DNA of 64,000 nucleotides from NCBI GenBank assembly GCA_023548195.1, contig JAJHZJ010000335.1, positions 2,721,020 to 2,785,019 of the forward strand, given 5' to 3'. How positions within the stretch are numbered: the first letter of the stretch is position 1; every line of letters begins with the position of its first letter. Position numbers and translations under genes: made by a program. This document shows, piece after piece, positions 46,801-58,415 of this stretch. A model generated the notes under the pieces. That model was not told the DNA's origin. It did no database searches and worked only from the letters and a program-made list of their open reading frames with translations. The DNA comes from Bettongia penicillata ogilbyi. Its lineage: Eukaryota > Chordata > Mammalia > Diprotodontia > Potoroidae.

Positions 46801-48047
46801 AGTATTACTGAGATGTATTTACACTTATATTTTTATCTAACTCTAAAAAAATCTGTTATAAAAAATTGTAGCTGTACCATAATCTGTAGTGTATGAAATA
46901 TAAATTTAAAACCAGAAAGCAAAATTATAACATGTTGTTCTGGGACTGATACTAATTGATCTCAATTTTTTTAAAAGAAGAAATCAGATTATTTTTTCAC
47001 TAATCATAATAATGAAAATAATTTAAAGTCTGAGAGGTATTAAATAATCCCTACAGTGTTAGAGATAATTAAACTCTAATATATTTTACGAGATGGCCAA
47101 AACTCTATTATGCCATACTACCTCTCTTATTGAAACATATAATAGTAATCACTACTTTACAATTTAATTATTGGTATTATACTTTAATATCACTATTTGA
47201 ACGAATTGGACCATGCTATCTGATATACAAAGATTAGACCATATATCTTTTTGTGTGTTTAGGCTTTACACATATGACAAATAATCTCCCTATTAAAAAC
47301 CAAATATTCCTATATTACCTGAATTTATATCACATAACAAGTTTTGAGATGCAGTTTTAAGTAGACAAAATTAAACACTGCATGTGAAGTTGGTTGATTT
47401 ACACTGAAAACTTGAAACAGTAATAACTTGAAGTTGAGTGAGAAATTTATTGTTTTCTTTCTCTTCTCTGGAATATCTCCTGCCTCACCAAAAACACATC
47501 ACATGACATTTTAATCCCAATCACTAAATATTTCTGAGCAATATTATTCTCAGAATGATCTTTCCATCTTTCTTAGAGGAGTCAATTGTTCTTAAAAAGT
47601 TTCACATAATTAAAATGAAATGATATTTTTCTGAAGATCTACAATGTTCTATTAATAATTTTATTTTTTGTTCCAAATTTGTCTCCCTCCATTCATGCAC
47701 CCAGCTACCAATGGGAAAGGCAAGAAATATAATATCTGTTTCCATATTAAGTCATATAAAATATTTACACATTGGACACATGGCAGCAAAAAAGGAAACA
47801 AAATGTAAAGCAAAAAATTTTTCTTCAATCCATACTCAAAGACAATTAGTCCTCTATCTGTACATGGAAAACATTTTTCATCAAAACATCCTGCTCTTAA
47901 AGAAATAGTTCCCAAAAGAACAAAAATGCATCCCTTAATGATAATGATAGAAAGCTAATTTTTTCTTCATACATGCAGGATTTACTTTCTTAGCTTCAAA
48001 TAAGTTCTAGGAAGATAACAGTGTTTTATCATTTCCCTTGTGATACA
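46801..48047. other. 3' flank of intact OR, partly duplicated
   Basis: About 47860-48047 aligns with 31720-31904 (CATTTTTCATCAAA, CTGCTCTTAAAGAAATAGTTCC versus ATGCTCTTAGAGAAATAGTTCC). The remainder, 46801-47860, holds nothing recognised. AATAAA-type signals are too common in this AT-rich stretch to pick out a polyadenylation site. Confidence 0.5.
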
Positions 48048-49001
48048 TCATGGCTTTTCCAGGACATCCATTATCTTACATCTGGACATCACTTTTCTGT
48101 TCCAGAGCTTCCTCATGGCATTTTTCATCTCTCTGTTTCTCAGAGTGTATATCAAAGGGTTTAACATAGGAGTGATGATAGTATAGAAGACAGTTAGAGA
48201 TTTATCAATGGGGAAGGTACAGACTGGCCTAGCATACATGAAAACACAAGGGACAAAGAAGAAGACAACAACTGTGATGTGGGAGATACAAGTAGCGAGA
48301 GCTTTTTGTCTACCTTCTGAACTTTGAGTTTTCAAAGAGTGTAGAATGACCCCATAGGAGGTAAGCAAGAGTACAAAGACAGTTGTGCATATTGCTCCCC
48401 CATTGGCAACCACTGAGATGCCAATTATATAGGTATCTGTACAGGAAAGTTCCAGTAAAGGGTACATGTCACAAGCAAAGTGATCAATGATATTGGGTCC
48501 ACAGAATGGGAGATTAAGAATGAGAAGCAACTGAACTATTGAATGCATGAAACCTCCAAACCAGGATAGCAGCAACAGCAGAATGCATACATGCCATCTC
48601 ATAGTGACTAAGTAATACAAGGGTTTGAAAATGGCTACATAGCGATCATAGGCCATGAAAATAAGGAGGAAAACTTCAGCCCCACCAAATAGGTGTTCCA
48701 AGAATAGCTGAACCATGCAAGCTTGGAAAGAAATGGTTCCATTGTCATAGAGCATGTCTAGAATCATTTTAGGGACAATGGTAGTGGAATAGAGAGCATC
48801 CATGAAAGACAAGAAGGCAAGAAAGAAGTACATAGGGGACCTTAAACCCTTACTTCCAATGATAGTTATGATGATTAGGGTGTTGCCCACCATAGTTAAA
48901 ATATAGATAATTAAGAACACAGCAAATAATATTTTTTGTGCCTCTGGAATTTGGGTAAGGCCTACTAGGACAAACTCAGTGACATTGTTCCTGTTTTCCA
49001 T
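48048..49001 (-). CDS. Intact olfactory receptor, OR4C-like, 317 aa
   Basis: This is a seven-helix odorant receptor in the cilia membrane, coupled to a Golf-type pathway by family knowledge. ATG 49001 ([10 protein letters not shown]) is preferred over the in-frame extension beginning at 49118: it gives the family length, and the paralogue at 32858 has an in-frame stop just upstream of its equivalent start. Visible motifs: N-glycosylation sequon N6-V7-T8; GN at 39-40 (TM1); PMYFFL at 56-61; C95 at the top of TM3; [15 protein letters not shown] at 116-130 with D119-R120-Y121; extracellular-loop-2 cysteines C167, C177 and C187; SY in TM5; [15 protein letters not shown] at 233-247; and [12 protein letters not shown] near 278-289. 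Residue 125 is Phe where the family usually has Cys. No stop, frameshift or splice signal interrupts it, and the single coding exon is typical. It has no neighbour besides its paralogues, and ligand specificity cannot be read from sequence. The subfamily call OR4C rests on overall resemblance. Confidence 0.95.
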   Translation of the reverse strand: MENRNNVTEFVLVGLTQIPEAQKILFAVFLIIYILTMVGNTLIIITIIGSKGLRSPMYFFLAFLSFMDALYSTTIVPKMILDMLYDNGTISFQACMVQLFLEHLFGGAEVFLLIFMAYDRYVAIFKPLYYLVTMRWHVCILLLLLSWFGGFMHSIVQLLLILNLPFCGPNIIDHFACDMYPLLELSCTDTYIIGISVVANGGAICTTVFVLLLTSYGVILHSLKTQSSEGRQKALATCISHITVVVFFFVPCVFMYARPVCTFPIDKSLTVFYTIITPMLNPLIYTLRNREMKNAMRKLWNRKVMSRCKIMDVLEKP

Positions 49002-49139
49002 TTTTTTAAGGATGGCAATGGGGGAGAGTGAGAGTAACTGTTTATTAAATGCAGTACCAGACTTATCATTAGGAGATCCTTGAGTTAAGTTCTTACATCT
49101 ACCCCTTTTTGTTGACAACCTGCTTAACCTTAATAGGAA

Positions 49140-50629
49140 TCAGTTTCCATACCAGAAAAGTGCTCATGTCATAACACTCCCTACTTCACAGAGCTTTTGT
49201 AGGGCAGAGGGGAAAAAAGAAATGATGGATATTCTGTCTGCCAAGTTTAATCTTGCCTACAAAACTTGCTTTAACTTTTGTAGTTTCAGTAGTCAAATTT
49301 TTACCTATAAAGATATTTGTGCACAATAAATATTTTATTGACCCTCTATTTATATCACTTTCATGTCTCAGTATGACCCCCCTACGTGTGAAAGTATACG
49401 AAATAAGCCTTACTCATAGTTTCTCTTCTATGTAACAAAGAAAATAAATCATTGTTTCTCTAGTATTTCCTGTGACAAATTTGATCACAATAATTGCATT
49501 ACATTTCAGTTGTCTTTTATATTAATACTATTATTCATTTTGTGGAATTTGTTCTCCATTTTATAGCTCTTTGAGTCTGCTTTAATTCAAAAAAATCTAA
49601 TGTTTCTTTTGCAGATGTTCATATTTCTAATACAGACATGTTCTGTCACTTTTTAGTAATCCCCAATAGATGAATACTTATATTGCTTTTATTTTTTGTT
49701 ACTACAAAAATTAATGTGATGATAATTTTGGTATGGAAAAGTCCTTTTACTGATGGCCTCTAGAGGATGGACTAGCAACGAGTTTCCCCTTTTGCAATGG
49801 CACTTCAAAATTAATAATATTATAATGTTCTCCATGTATTTTGCATATCGAAATAATCAGTTGAATCATTCAATTTCTTCATTTATGTCCTTAAGTTCCT
49901 GTAGAGATTAAAAAATTGTTCATGTGAAAAGATCATCACCAGAAATTGTGGTTAGTGGTTTAATTCTTTATTATGATAACATGAACCTTTTTCATTTCTC
50001 ACTGAACCACGTGGAAAAAAAAAATCTCATTGAGCTTAGGTTAGCATTTATAATCTTAAGGCAAAGCATATTGTGCGATAAATTCAGAAATATGAATAGT
50101 TTTTTATAAATATATTACCCCTCCATAAAGTGAATTGTTTCATATCCTTGATTTTGATGTATTTTCCATCATTTTGAAAGACAGCAATGTAGGTCAATGA
50201 AAATGCTATTCATCACCTCTTACCCTTTTATACCACAGAGACAAAAAAATACATGGTAATTTGCTTCAGTTTAAAAGTTCTATATGGATCTTAATATTAC
50301 CAGTTTTTTCTTCCAATTCCCTCACATCAGTATTTTTCCAAACAGCTCCACTTCCTTAGATTGTGATATTGATTCCGTATGAGTCCATGGACATTTTTGT
50401 GGACAAAGGAAGATTTTATCTGCATTCAATAAAAACCAAACTCATGTCTGAGTCATTCTAATACTGTCTTCTTAAAATTTTCTTCTCTAATTGAATCCTT
50501 TGAGGAATCTGCCCAGAGAACAAGAACCATCCACATGATCCTAAAGTTCAATGTCTCTGGAGCTGTCTCAGAGTTAATAACTGTAATTGTACAGTCAAGA
50601 AAAAAAAACAGTCCAAAGGAGGAAACAGC
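49140..50629. repeat. Duplicated 5' flank of OR, copy C, left part
   Basis: This is the partner of 32959-35240, continuing at 52387 after an L1 insertion. The small open frames are AT-rich and unlike any protein. The promoter and any 5'UTR exon of the intact receptor should lie here, but no specific site can be fixed. Confidence 0.75.
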
Positions 50630-50639
50630 AGAGATATTT

Positions 50640-52376
50640 CATTTTTTTAATGTATTTTTTCTCTTTTATTTTATTATTATTATTATTATTTTAATGTTCC
50701 ACAATCACTTCCTTAAAATTAAGATTTATCCCCACAATGCCTTCCCCCCATTACCCCCCTGTCTCCCCATGACAACATGCAATTCTGCATAGGTTTTACA
50801 TATGCTTTCCTATTGAGCACATTTCCACTATAGTCATGCTATGTAGTGGAAATAAAATAAATGGAAGAAATCATATAACAAATCAAAACATAATACACTA
50901 AAACCCCCACACACAAACATGATCCGCTACATTGTGCAGATGACCTCCATATTTCTTTCTCTGAGTGTGGAAGGCATTTTGCCTTAGAAAACCACCATTG
51001 GGATTCTTTTTTTCAGTAAGTTCTTCTGTTATTATGAAGTTCCAAGTCCACCGGAAAAAACTCTGGCACACTGTGGTCGTTGCTGTGCACACAGTTCTCC
51101 TGGTTCTGCTCCTTTTGCTCAGCATCAGATCATATAAGTCCTTTCAGGCCTCTCTGAAATCTTCTTGTTCATCATTTCTTATGGCACAATAGTACTCCAT
51201 TACATTCATATACCATAATTTATTTATCCATTCCCCAATTGATGGGCATCCCCTTGATTTCCACTTCTTGGCTACCACAGAGTGCTGCTATAAATATTTT
51301 TGTACATGTGGGACCCTTTCCCATTTTTGTAATCTCTTGGGGATACAGTCCTAGTAGCGATATTGCTGGGCCAAAGGGTATGCACGTTTTTGTAGCCCTT
51401 TGGCCATAGTTCCAAACCGTTCTCCAGAATGGTTGGATGAGCTCACAGCTCCACCAACAAAGAATTAGTGTTCCAACTTTCCCACATCCTCTCCAGCATT
51501 TATCATTTTCTTGTTCTGTCATGTTTGCCAATCTTATAGGTGTGATGTGGTACCTCAGAGTTGTTTTGATTTGCACCTCTCTAATCAGCAGTGATTTAGA
51601 GCACTTTTTCATATGATTATAGATATCTTAAATTTCTTCCCGTGAAAATTGCCTGTTCATATCCTTTAACCATTTATCAACTGGGGAATGACTTGTATGG
51701 TTATACATTTGAATCAGTTCTCTATATATTCTGGAAATGAGGCCTTTATCCCCGAGCTTAGCCGTAAAATTTTTTCCCAATTTACTACATCCCTCCAAAT
51801 TTTGGATGCATTGAGTTTGGTTGTGCAAAAACTTTTCAGTTTAATGTAATCAAAATTACCCATTTTGCATTTCATAATTCTTTCTATTGTTTCTTTAGTA
51901 AAAAATTCTTCCCTTCTCTATAAATCTGATAAATAGACTATTCCTTGCTCCTCCAGTTTATTCATGGTATCAACCTTTATGCCTAAATCATGTCCCCATT
52001 TGAACTTTATTCTTGTGTACGGTGTCAGGCATGCACTGATATCTGGTGCTTGGCGGCTCTCACTGGCTCAGTTCAGCTTGTCTCCTGCCCTTGGTGGCGC
52101 TCCACCAGTTCCATTCACTGCTCTCAGGTTTCTCGGGTCCCATCCCCTCTGCTGTGCTGGCCTAGTTGCACTGTGTGCTGTGGGCTCACCCCCGTGGAAA
52201 GATCCTTCCTGGGGACCTTCCAGTCCAACCTGAGCTCCCAATCCATCACAGTCTGTCTCCCACTGGATTCCGCACCTCCAAAATTTGGTCAGATTCTCCT
52301 TTCATATGTATCCGAAGGAGTTTGTCCAAGAGCTTAGGTGAGTCGTTGCTCTCACTCCACCATCTTGACTCCGCCT
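50640..52376 (-). mobile_element. Internally deleted L1 with target-site duplication
   Basis: Minus orientation. The 5' end is AGGCGGAGTCAAGATGGTGG at 52376. The 5'UTR runs to about 52029, where it joins the C-terminal third of ORF2, skipping ORF1 and the ORF2 endonuclease and reverse-transcriptase parts. ORF2 reads [31 protein letters not shown] and [10 protein letters not shown], broken by stops. The 3'UTR ends in an ATA-rich tail. AGAGATATTT flanks both ends (50630-50639 and 52377-52386). The orthologous site in the paralogous unit near 35235-35245 is empty, which confirms insertion after the unit duplicated. Confidence 0.9.
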
Positions 52377-52386
52377 AGAGATATTT

Positions 52387-52570
52387 TCAAGAGGAATCAC
52401 TATTTCATGGAAAAGCTGGCCCTTTTAATAGTCTTTATGAGGTTTCTTCAAAGTTGCACCAAATGACAGCTGCAGCCTCAGGTGTATAGTCTCTTGAATT
52501 TTGAAAATATGAAAAACATTCATTCATCATGAACATTTGAATACATTAAAAATAAGTTTTTATCTTCCCT
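52387..52570. repeat. Duplicated 5' flank of OR, copy C, right part
   Basis: TTTCAAGAGGAATCACTATTTCAT, then GGTTTCTTCAAAGTTGCACC and GTCTCTTGAATT, matches 35245-35420. The match ends near 52545 (GAACATTTGAATACATTAA), at the equivalent of the LTR insertion point in copy B. Confidence 0.8.
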
Positions 52571-52624
52571 GAGGGGGGACAGAGGTAGAAAATGCAATTA
52601 CTAACAATAATTTTATTAACTTTT

Positions 52625-52825
52625 GAAGTTTAATACTACTTTTTACTGGAATGACAGGCCAAATATCTAAGTTTTTCTGGACCAGACATTTGTTTCACTC
52701 CCTCCTTTTGTGGGTTCTACCTCTCCAGAATTGATTTTAGGGCATTATTTAAAGGTTTACAGAGGGGTTTGGGGAAGAATTGAGACAAGTACCTGCCCTT
52801 CGTCTGCAATCTTGGCTCTACACCC
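52625..52825 (-). mobile_element. Old L1 5'UTR fragment
   Basis: The minus strand begins TAGAGCCAAGATTGCAGACG (compare GGAGCCAAGATGGCGGAGTA), followed by AAGGGCAGGTACTTGTCTCA and AACCCCTCTGTAAACC. It is a short 5' fragment of an old L1. Confidence 0.6.
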
Positions 52826-53384
52826 ACATAACGCTATTCAGAAGAGAAAAGACCTCTGAATCCAAAACAACAATGAAAAGGTCATTGGCAGCCAGGATAT
52901 TTGAAGTTAGGGGATTAGCATATTGGGGAATGCAAATAAGGCATTCCTGAAGTGCTTGATAGTATGGGCAAATATAAGAGTTAATCTGAAGAGATTATCA
53001 TGTTATAATATTTGGCTGGCATTTCTAAATAAGGATTATTTATGAATGAAAGCAGGTATTTTCTTTATCTCTTTCCTTTTTTTTTTTGTTTGTGTTTTTG
53101 TTTTTTGGTATTAGATAAGTTCGAATCATTTTTCCACATTCTACACAAGGTCATTTGCCCTTAACCTCAGCTTCTAGTGCTTCCCTTCAAAAATATTTGA
53201 CATTTCAAGATGAAGAACCAGGGCATAAGGAATAGAGAGCTCACACTAGCCATAGGTTTAAATGTCATTTCTCATATATTTTCGCTGTGATTGCAGCCAA
53301 GTCTATTCATATAAATGTTCTATATAATTCTAACCTCCAAATTCATTTGAACAGAAGGTGTTGGTGCAATCACAGATTCACTTT
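52826..53384. other. Intergenic DNA, nothing recognised
   Basis: AT-rich with a T/TG-rich run near 53080-53110. No repeat family is assigned. Confidence 0.4.
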
Positions 53385-54150
53385 TCCTTCTTTGTTTTTG
53401 TTTATTTTTTCAAAGTACATTTGTTAAATGATGGGGGGCAGGGAGAGACAAAAATTAAAGCATTCAGACAAGAAGGAGGGAAGCTAGAAGAATGCCAGGC
53501 TATCCCTTCTGTGCGTTCACAAACTTCCCACTGCAGGTCACAGCAGCTCTGGATCCCACTCCAGCATGCTCCATCCCCAGGTGCCAGTAGCCACACACAG
53601 GCTAAGCACAAGGTTCCCCTGCTCTGGAAACTGGGCTGGAGTAGCTCCAGCGAGGCACCCCCAAGACCCAATGCCCATGGCACCACCATCTCCTGTGTCA
53701 CTTGGCCACCTGCCCCGGCCACGTGCCCTGATCCCCTGTGCACCTGGTGCTGGAACACCCTGATCTTCTCTTTCACACCTCCATCATGTTCAACTCGACC
53801 TCTGGGTGCTATTCTGCACTGGGCAGACCCCAGAGGTGCTGCTGGAGATGATCCCCACTCTGCCTCTATGCCTTACAACCAGCACACCTCATGGCCAGCA
53901 GGCAGGCCAGGAGTCTTGGGTACATTCAGGCCACCATGTCTTGGTTGTTGTCACCTTTGACTCGAGCATCATTAAGGGCACATCGGAGCACGTGGGGTCA
54001 TGGTCCTATTCATGGAAGTCAGCAACATCTTGCTTACAATGAAAATGATGATGGGGCTCAGCAAGGATGAGGGGGGCTTTGTCTAGTTCAGGTATTCATG
54101 CAGTCAGCCATCCTCAGCACTGCCTTGTCAGTGTGAGTACAAGTTGGAAT
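53385..54150. other. GC-rich segment, possible retrocopy of unidentified gene
   Basis: This 0.75 kb block is clearly richer in G and C than its surroundings. On the minus strand it ends with AATAAAC and an A-rich run (about 53392-53415), as a processed transcript would. A plus-strand AATAAAG also occurs near 54147. Frames of 200 codons (plus, 53358-53960) and 124 codons (minus, 53402-53776) overlap each other and match no family I recognise, so neither is claimed as coding. Strand and origin are undecided. Confidence 0.35.
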
Positions 54151-54799
54151 AAAGACTACTCTTCATAAGGGCTTCACAAATACACCTTTAATGAAAAGCA
54201 GAAGATGAAAACACATTCTGAGACTTTCATCTCTTTATACTATGCTCTCCAATTGACTTATCAATGGAAACATTTGGAGAAGTGAACAGTTATTCCTCAA
54301 CCCCCCTTTCATTTCAGTCTATTTCATATGTCTAAAAATCATGTTAAGGAAATACTTTTTTAATGCTCATATTTGACTACAAAATAATTTTATTGCCTTT
54401 GAAAAACTCTTTTGAGGGAGATGTCACTTTGCTCATGATTTCATAAGAGAAAAACAACTGCCTACATTTGTGGGTAAACATAAGCTTCCTCTTAATATCA
54501 GCCCCCCAAAAAAGGAGAAATTATGATTAAGTGTGTAGTACACATACATTCATGTGTAGGGGTGCAGGAAAGGACGGTTATTGTTTAGAGAATAAAGATT
54601 AGGCGAGTGTCTGACCTATTTTGGTTGCCAAAATCTACTTGATGAAATTATGGAATGTGAAACTATATATAAGAAAAATTTCCCTATGAAATACATGTAC
54701 AACCCCCTGTTGCACCAATGTAATATTCATAACACCTATTGCAGGTATGAATAAACCTGTGTAATTCTTAATTGGAAAATACAACAGACTCCACATGAA
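54151..54799. other. Intergenic DNA, nothing recognised
   Basis: No family-like frame or repeat seen. Confidence 0.4.
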
Positions 54800-55135
54800 A
54801 GACAGAACTAAAATATTTATTGAAACACCAGAAAGCCAAATCCATCATAGCAATAAAGAAATCCATCATAGTAACCACAAGTCTATACACATCATCAGGA
54901 GTTCCCACAAACAGGCTCCCCTGAGCAAAATGCCCTTCTCTTACTCATACTCAGCTGCCTCTTTTCTCTGTCCTTCCTAGCTCTGACTGCTGCACCCTTC
55001 CTGTTAAATCCCTTCCTGTTCAACCCTTCAGTAAGCGCATCCCACCACAAACTTCATGTGATTCAAATTCACATGACTTAGACTTCCATGTATCTTCAGG
55101 AGATCACATAGGACTATTAATGGAAAGGGAAAGAT
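54800..55135. repeat. Dispersed repeat, copy 2 (pairs with 26860-27190)
   Basis: This aligns in order with the first copy, and is also followed after about 100 bases by a TG-rich microsatellite. It contains an internal duplication of a TCCATCATAG-AATAAAGAAA-like word (54838-54870). Confidence 0.6.
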
Positions 55136-55227
55136 GTTCCCATTCCTTTAAAATACATGAATTTCATTAAAAATACGTTAACAATACAATCTCTTGCCAG
55201 GAGGATATCTTGTGTGAACAGTGTGCA

Positions 55228-55237
55228 GTGCATGTGT

Positions 55238-55277
<40 letters not shown>

Positions 55278-55309
55278 CAGAGAGAGAGAGAGAAAGAGAG
55301 AGAGAGAGC
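55228..55309. repeat. (TG)n then (GA)n microsatellite
   Basis: The TG run (55228-55276) is followed by GAGA with an AAAG break, to 55309. Frames over it on both strands are repeat translations. Confidence 0.95.
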
Positions 55310-55704
55310 ACTGCTATTTGCTACCTGTGGAGATATTATTGGGAATTTTTTCAACAACAACTATAGTTTACTCCATGATTTGTGATCAGTAACTATAGTT
55401 TACTCCATGTTGACTGATAACTCTAAATCAAGAGAAACAGAATATGAAAAAGAGGTGTTTCTTTTTCTCCATGATATAGGCAAATCAACATTTAAGTGTC
55501 TTTGATTCTTTTCTTGTCACAAGGATTCCTTTCTTTTAAAATTCTAGATTTGAAGTATATCAAAAAAGAGGGAAACAAATTTACACGTCTTTGAACCTCA
55601 GAATAAAATTGTAACATAAAGATAAAAATACATGTTGAACTGCCAATAGTTGGCCAGATAACTTGAGAGCTCATATTCACTTTAAATTTCTGGAAGGAGG
55701 AATT
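55310..55704. other. Intergenic DNA, nothing recognised
   Basis: It contains a tandem imperfect repeat of ACTATAGTTTACTCCATG (55362-55379 and 55392-55409). Nothing else was recognised before the HAL1 element. Confidence 0.45.
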
Positions 55705-56356
55705 TGTCACAAGATGGTGGAGTAGAAAGATGCACATACACTAACTCTTATCCCACAGTATATAAAATACCTGTAAAGAAGAACTTTCAACAAATTCTAG
55801 AGCAGGAGAAGCTACAGAACAACAGTGTAGAATATTTCTAGCCAAGGTGACCTGAAAGACCAATGAGAAAGGTCTGTTGCACGGGATGTGGAGCAGATCC
55901 CAGCCCAACCTTGGCCACATGGCACCAGAAGGGGCAGAACCAAGCAAGCTTCAGGGGCAGAATCTCCAGCAGCAGCACAGATCCTTCAACCCACAGACGC
56001 CAAAGGTCAGTGAGAGGGTCTTTTAGCCTGGCCGAGAAGGTAGCTGGATGTTCCCATAACTCGGACTTCCTCAGGTGGCAGCAGTGGAGAGAGTAGCTGG
56101 CCAGGGCTGCCAAGGCAGGCAGCAACTTTCATACATTGTTGAAGGTCTCACTGTAAACCCCCTGAGGGAGAAGCTCTGCCCCTACCTGAGGAGTTGATCT
56201 TAATCTCACACTGAATACCTGCCTGCCCCTTCCTAAAGCCCCTGAGGGTTTGGAGAAGCTTATCTGAATCTCAGTCCCCAGTGGTGGCTTGGCAAAACTG
56301 GAGACTAGGTGGTTGTAGAGAGGAAACTCAGAAATCAAGTAACTGGCTGGGAAAAT

Positions 56357-57365
56357 GCCTTAAAAAGGGGGAAAAAAATAAGACCACAGAAGGTTACTTT
56401 TATGGGGAACAGGTGTCTCCCTCCATCCTTTCAGATGAGGAAGAACAAGGCATACTATCACAGGAAGTCAAGGCCTCTGCCTCCAGGGGCTCCAAAGGGT
56501 AATTAAATTGGGCTCCGGCAATAGAAGACCTTGAAAAACAAGTTAGTAGCTTAGTAAAGGAGAACCAAAAAAATGCTGAGGAAAATAACAGCTTTAAAAA
56601 GAGGCTAACTCAATTGGAAAAAGTGGTCCAAAAAGCCAATGAGGATAAGGAGGCTTTAAAAAGCATAATTAGCCAAATGGAGGAGAAGGTTCAAAAGCTC
56701 ACTGAACAAAATAATTCATTGAAAGAGAAAACTGAGTTCAGGGAAGTGAATGACTATGAGATAAATCAAGCCGTTAGAAAACAAAACCAAAAGTTTGAAA
56801 AAAAAAACAGAAGATAATGTGAAACATCTCACTGGAAAAACAATTGACCTGGAAAATAGATTCAGGAGAAACAACCTAAAAATTATGGGACTACCTGAAA
56901 GCCATGATCAAAAAAAGATCCTATACATTATCTTCCATGAAATTACCAAGGAAAACTGTCCTGATATTCTAGAACCAGAGGGCAAAGTAAATATTGAAAG
57001 AATCCTCTGATCATCTCCAGAAGGAGACCTGAACAGAGAAACTCCTAGGAACACTGTGGCCAAATTTCAGAGTTCCCAGATCAAAGAGAAAATACTGCAA
57101 GAAGTTAGAAATAAATAATTTGAGTACTGTGGAAATACAATCAGGATAACATAGGATCTAGCAGCTTCAAAATTAAGGGATCAAAGGGCTTGGAATAGGA
57201 TATTCCAGAGGTCAAAGAACTGGAATTGAAACCAAAAATTGCCTACCCAGGAAATATGAGTATAATACTTCAAGGGAAAACATGGTGATTCAATGATATA
57301 GAAGACATTCAATTATTCATACTGAGGAAAAGACCAGGTCTGTGTAGAAAATTTGACTTTACAAT
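56357..57365 (+). pseudogene. HAL1/L1 ORF1p, fragmented
   Basis: The start ATG 56357 is followed by TAA at codon 3. Pieces recovered are a coiled coil (KANEDKEALKSIISQMEEK and onward, 56614-56817), then the RRM signature (NLKIMGLPESHDQKK, 56795-57010) in another frame, a stop after RIL, and a remnant of the KFQSSQIKEKILQ C-domain. At least two frameshifts and several stops are present. Confidence 0.8.
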
Positions 57366-57515
57366 ACAGGAATCAAGAGAAGCATGAAAAGGTAAACAAG
57401 AAAGAAAAAAAATGTAAAAGACTCTCTAAAGCTGAACTGTTTACATTACTACATGGAAAGAAAATAATTTTAACTCTTGAATTTTTTCTCAGTATTTGGG
57501 TAGATGGGAAGATTG

Positions 57516-57621
<106 letters not shown>

Positions 57622-58415
57622 GAGTGTACAGGGTGGGATGAATCAGAAGAGTTGATATCCACACACAAAAAATAAAATAAAATAAAAATTAAGGGGTGAG
57701 AGAGGAAAATAGAGGGAAGAGAAAGGGATAAATGGAACAGGGAAGACCATAACTCATAAAAGAGATAATAAAAATCTTGCTCAATGGAGGAGAAAAGGGA
57801 GAAGGAGAGAGGGGAAAATTGAAGCTCCTCTCTCCACATTGTGACTGAAGGAGGGAAAAACATGCTCACTAAATTTGAGATGAAAATTCATATCACACCA
57901 CAGGAAAGTAGGAGAGGAGGCAACAAGTGGGGTGAGGGGAACGATAGAGGGGAGGGCAAATGGGAGAAGGGAGTTATTAGAAATAAACACTTTCAAGAAG
58001 GGACAAGGTCAATTGAGGGGAAAAATAAGGGGGGGTAGAGTAGGACAGAGGGCAATATAATTAGTATTACACAACACCATTATCATGGAAGTCTGTTGCA
58101 AAACGACACATATTTAGTCTGTATTTAATTGCTTGCCTTCTCAGTGGGGTTGGGGAGGGAGGCAGGAAGGAGAAAAGTTGGAGTTCAAAGTATTAGCAAC
58201 GAATGTTGAGAATGTTTATTGCATATAATTGGGAAATAAGAAATACAGGGAGTGAGATATAGAAATTTATCTTTCCATACAAGAAAAGAGAGAAGATGGA
58301 GATAAGGGAAGGGTGGGGTGTGATAGAAGGGAAGGTGCATTGATGGAAGTAGTAATCAGAATGCAAGGTATCAGGAAGGGAGGGGAGAGGAGTTATGGGG
58401 AGAAAAATTGGACAT

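Noticed and set aside
49002..49118. 39-codon N-terminal extension of the intact receptor
   Set aside because: It is not receptor-like, and the paralogue has a TAA in the equivalent place. The family start is ATG 49001.
51220..51612. A separate reverse-transcriptase-like gene
   Set aside because: It is the C-terminal part of L1 ORF2 within the deleted L1 at 50640-52376, with no catalytic domain.
53358..53960. A 200-codon plus-strand frame
   Set aside because: It overlaps a 124-codon frame on the other strand in a GC-rich block, where long chance frames are expected. No family match could be named. The block is listed as a segment of interest instead.
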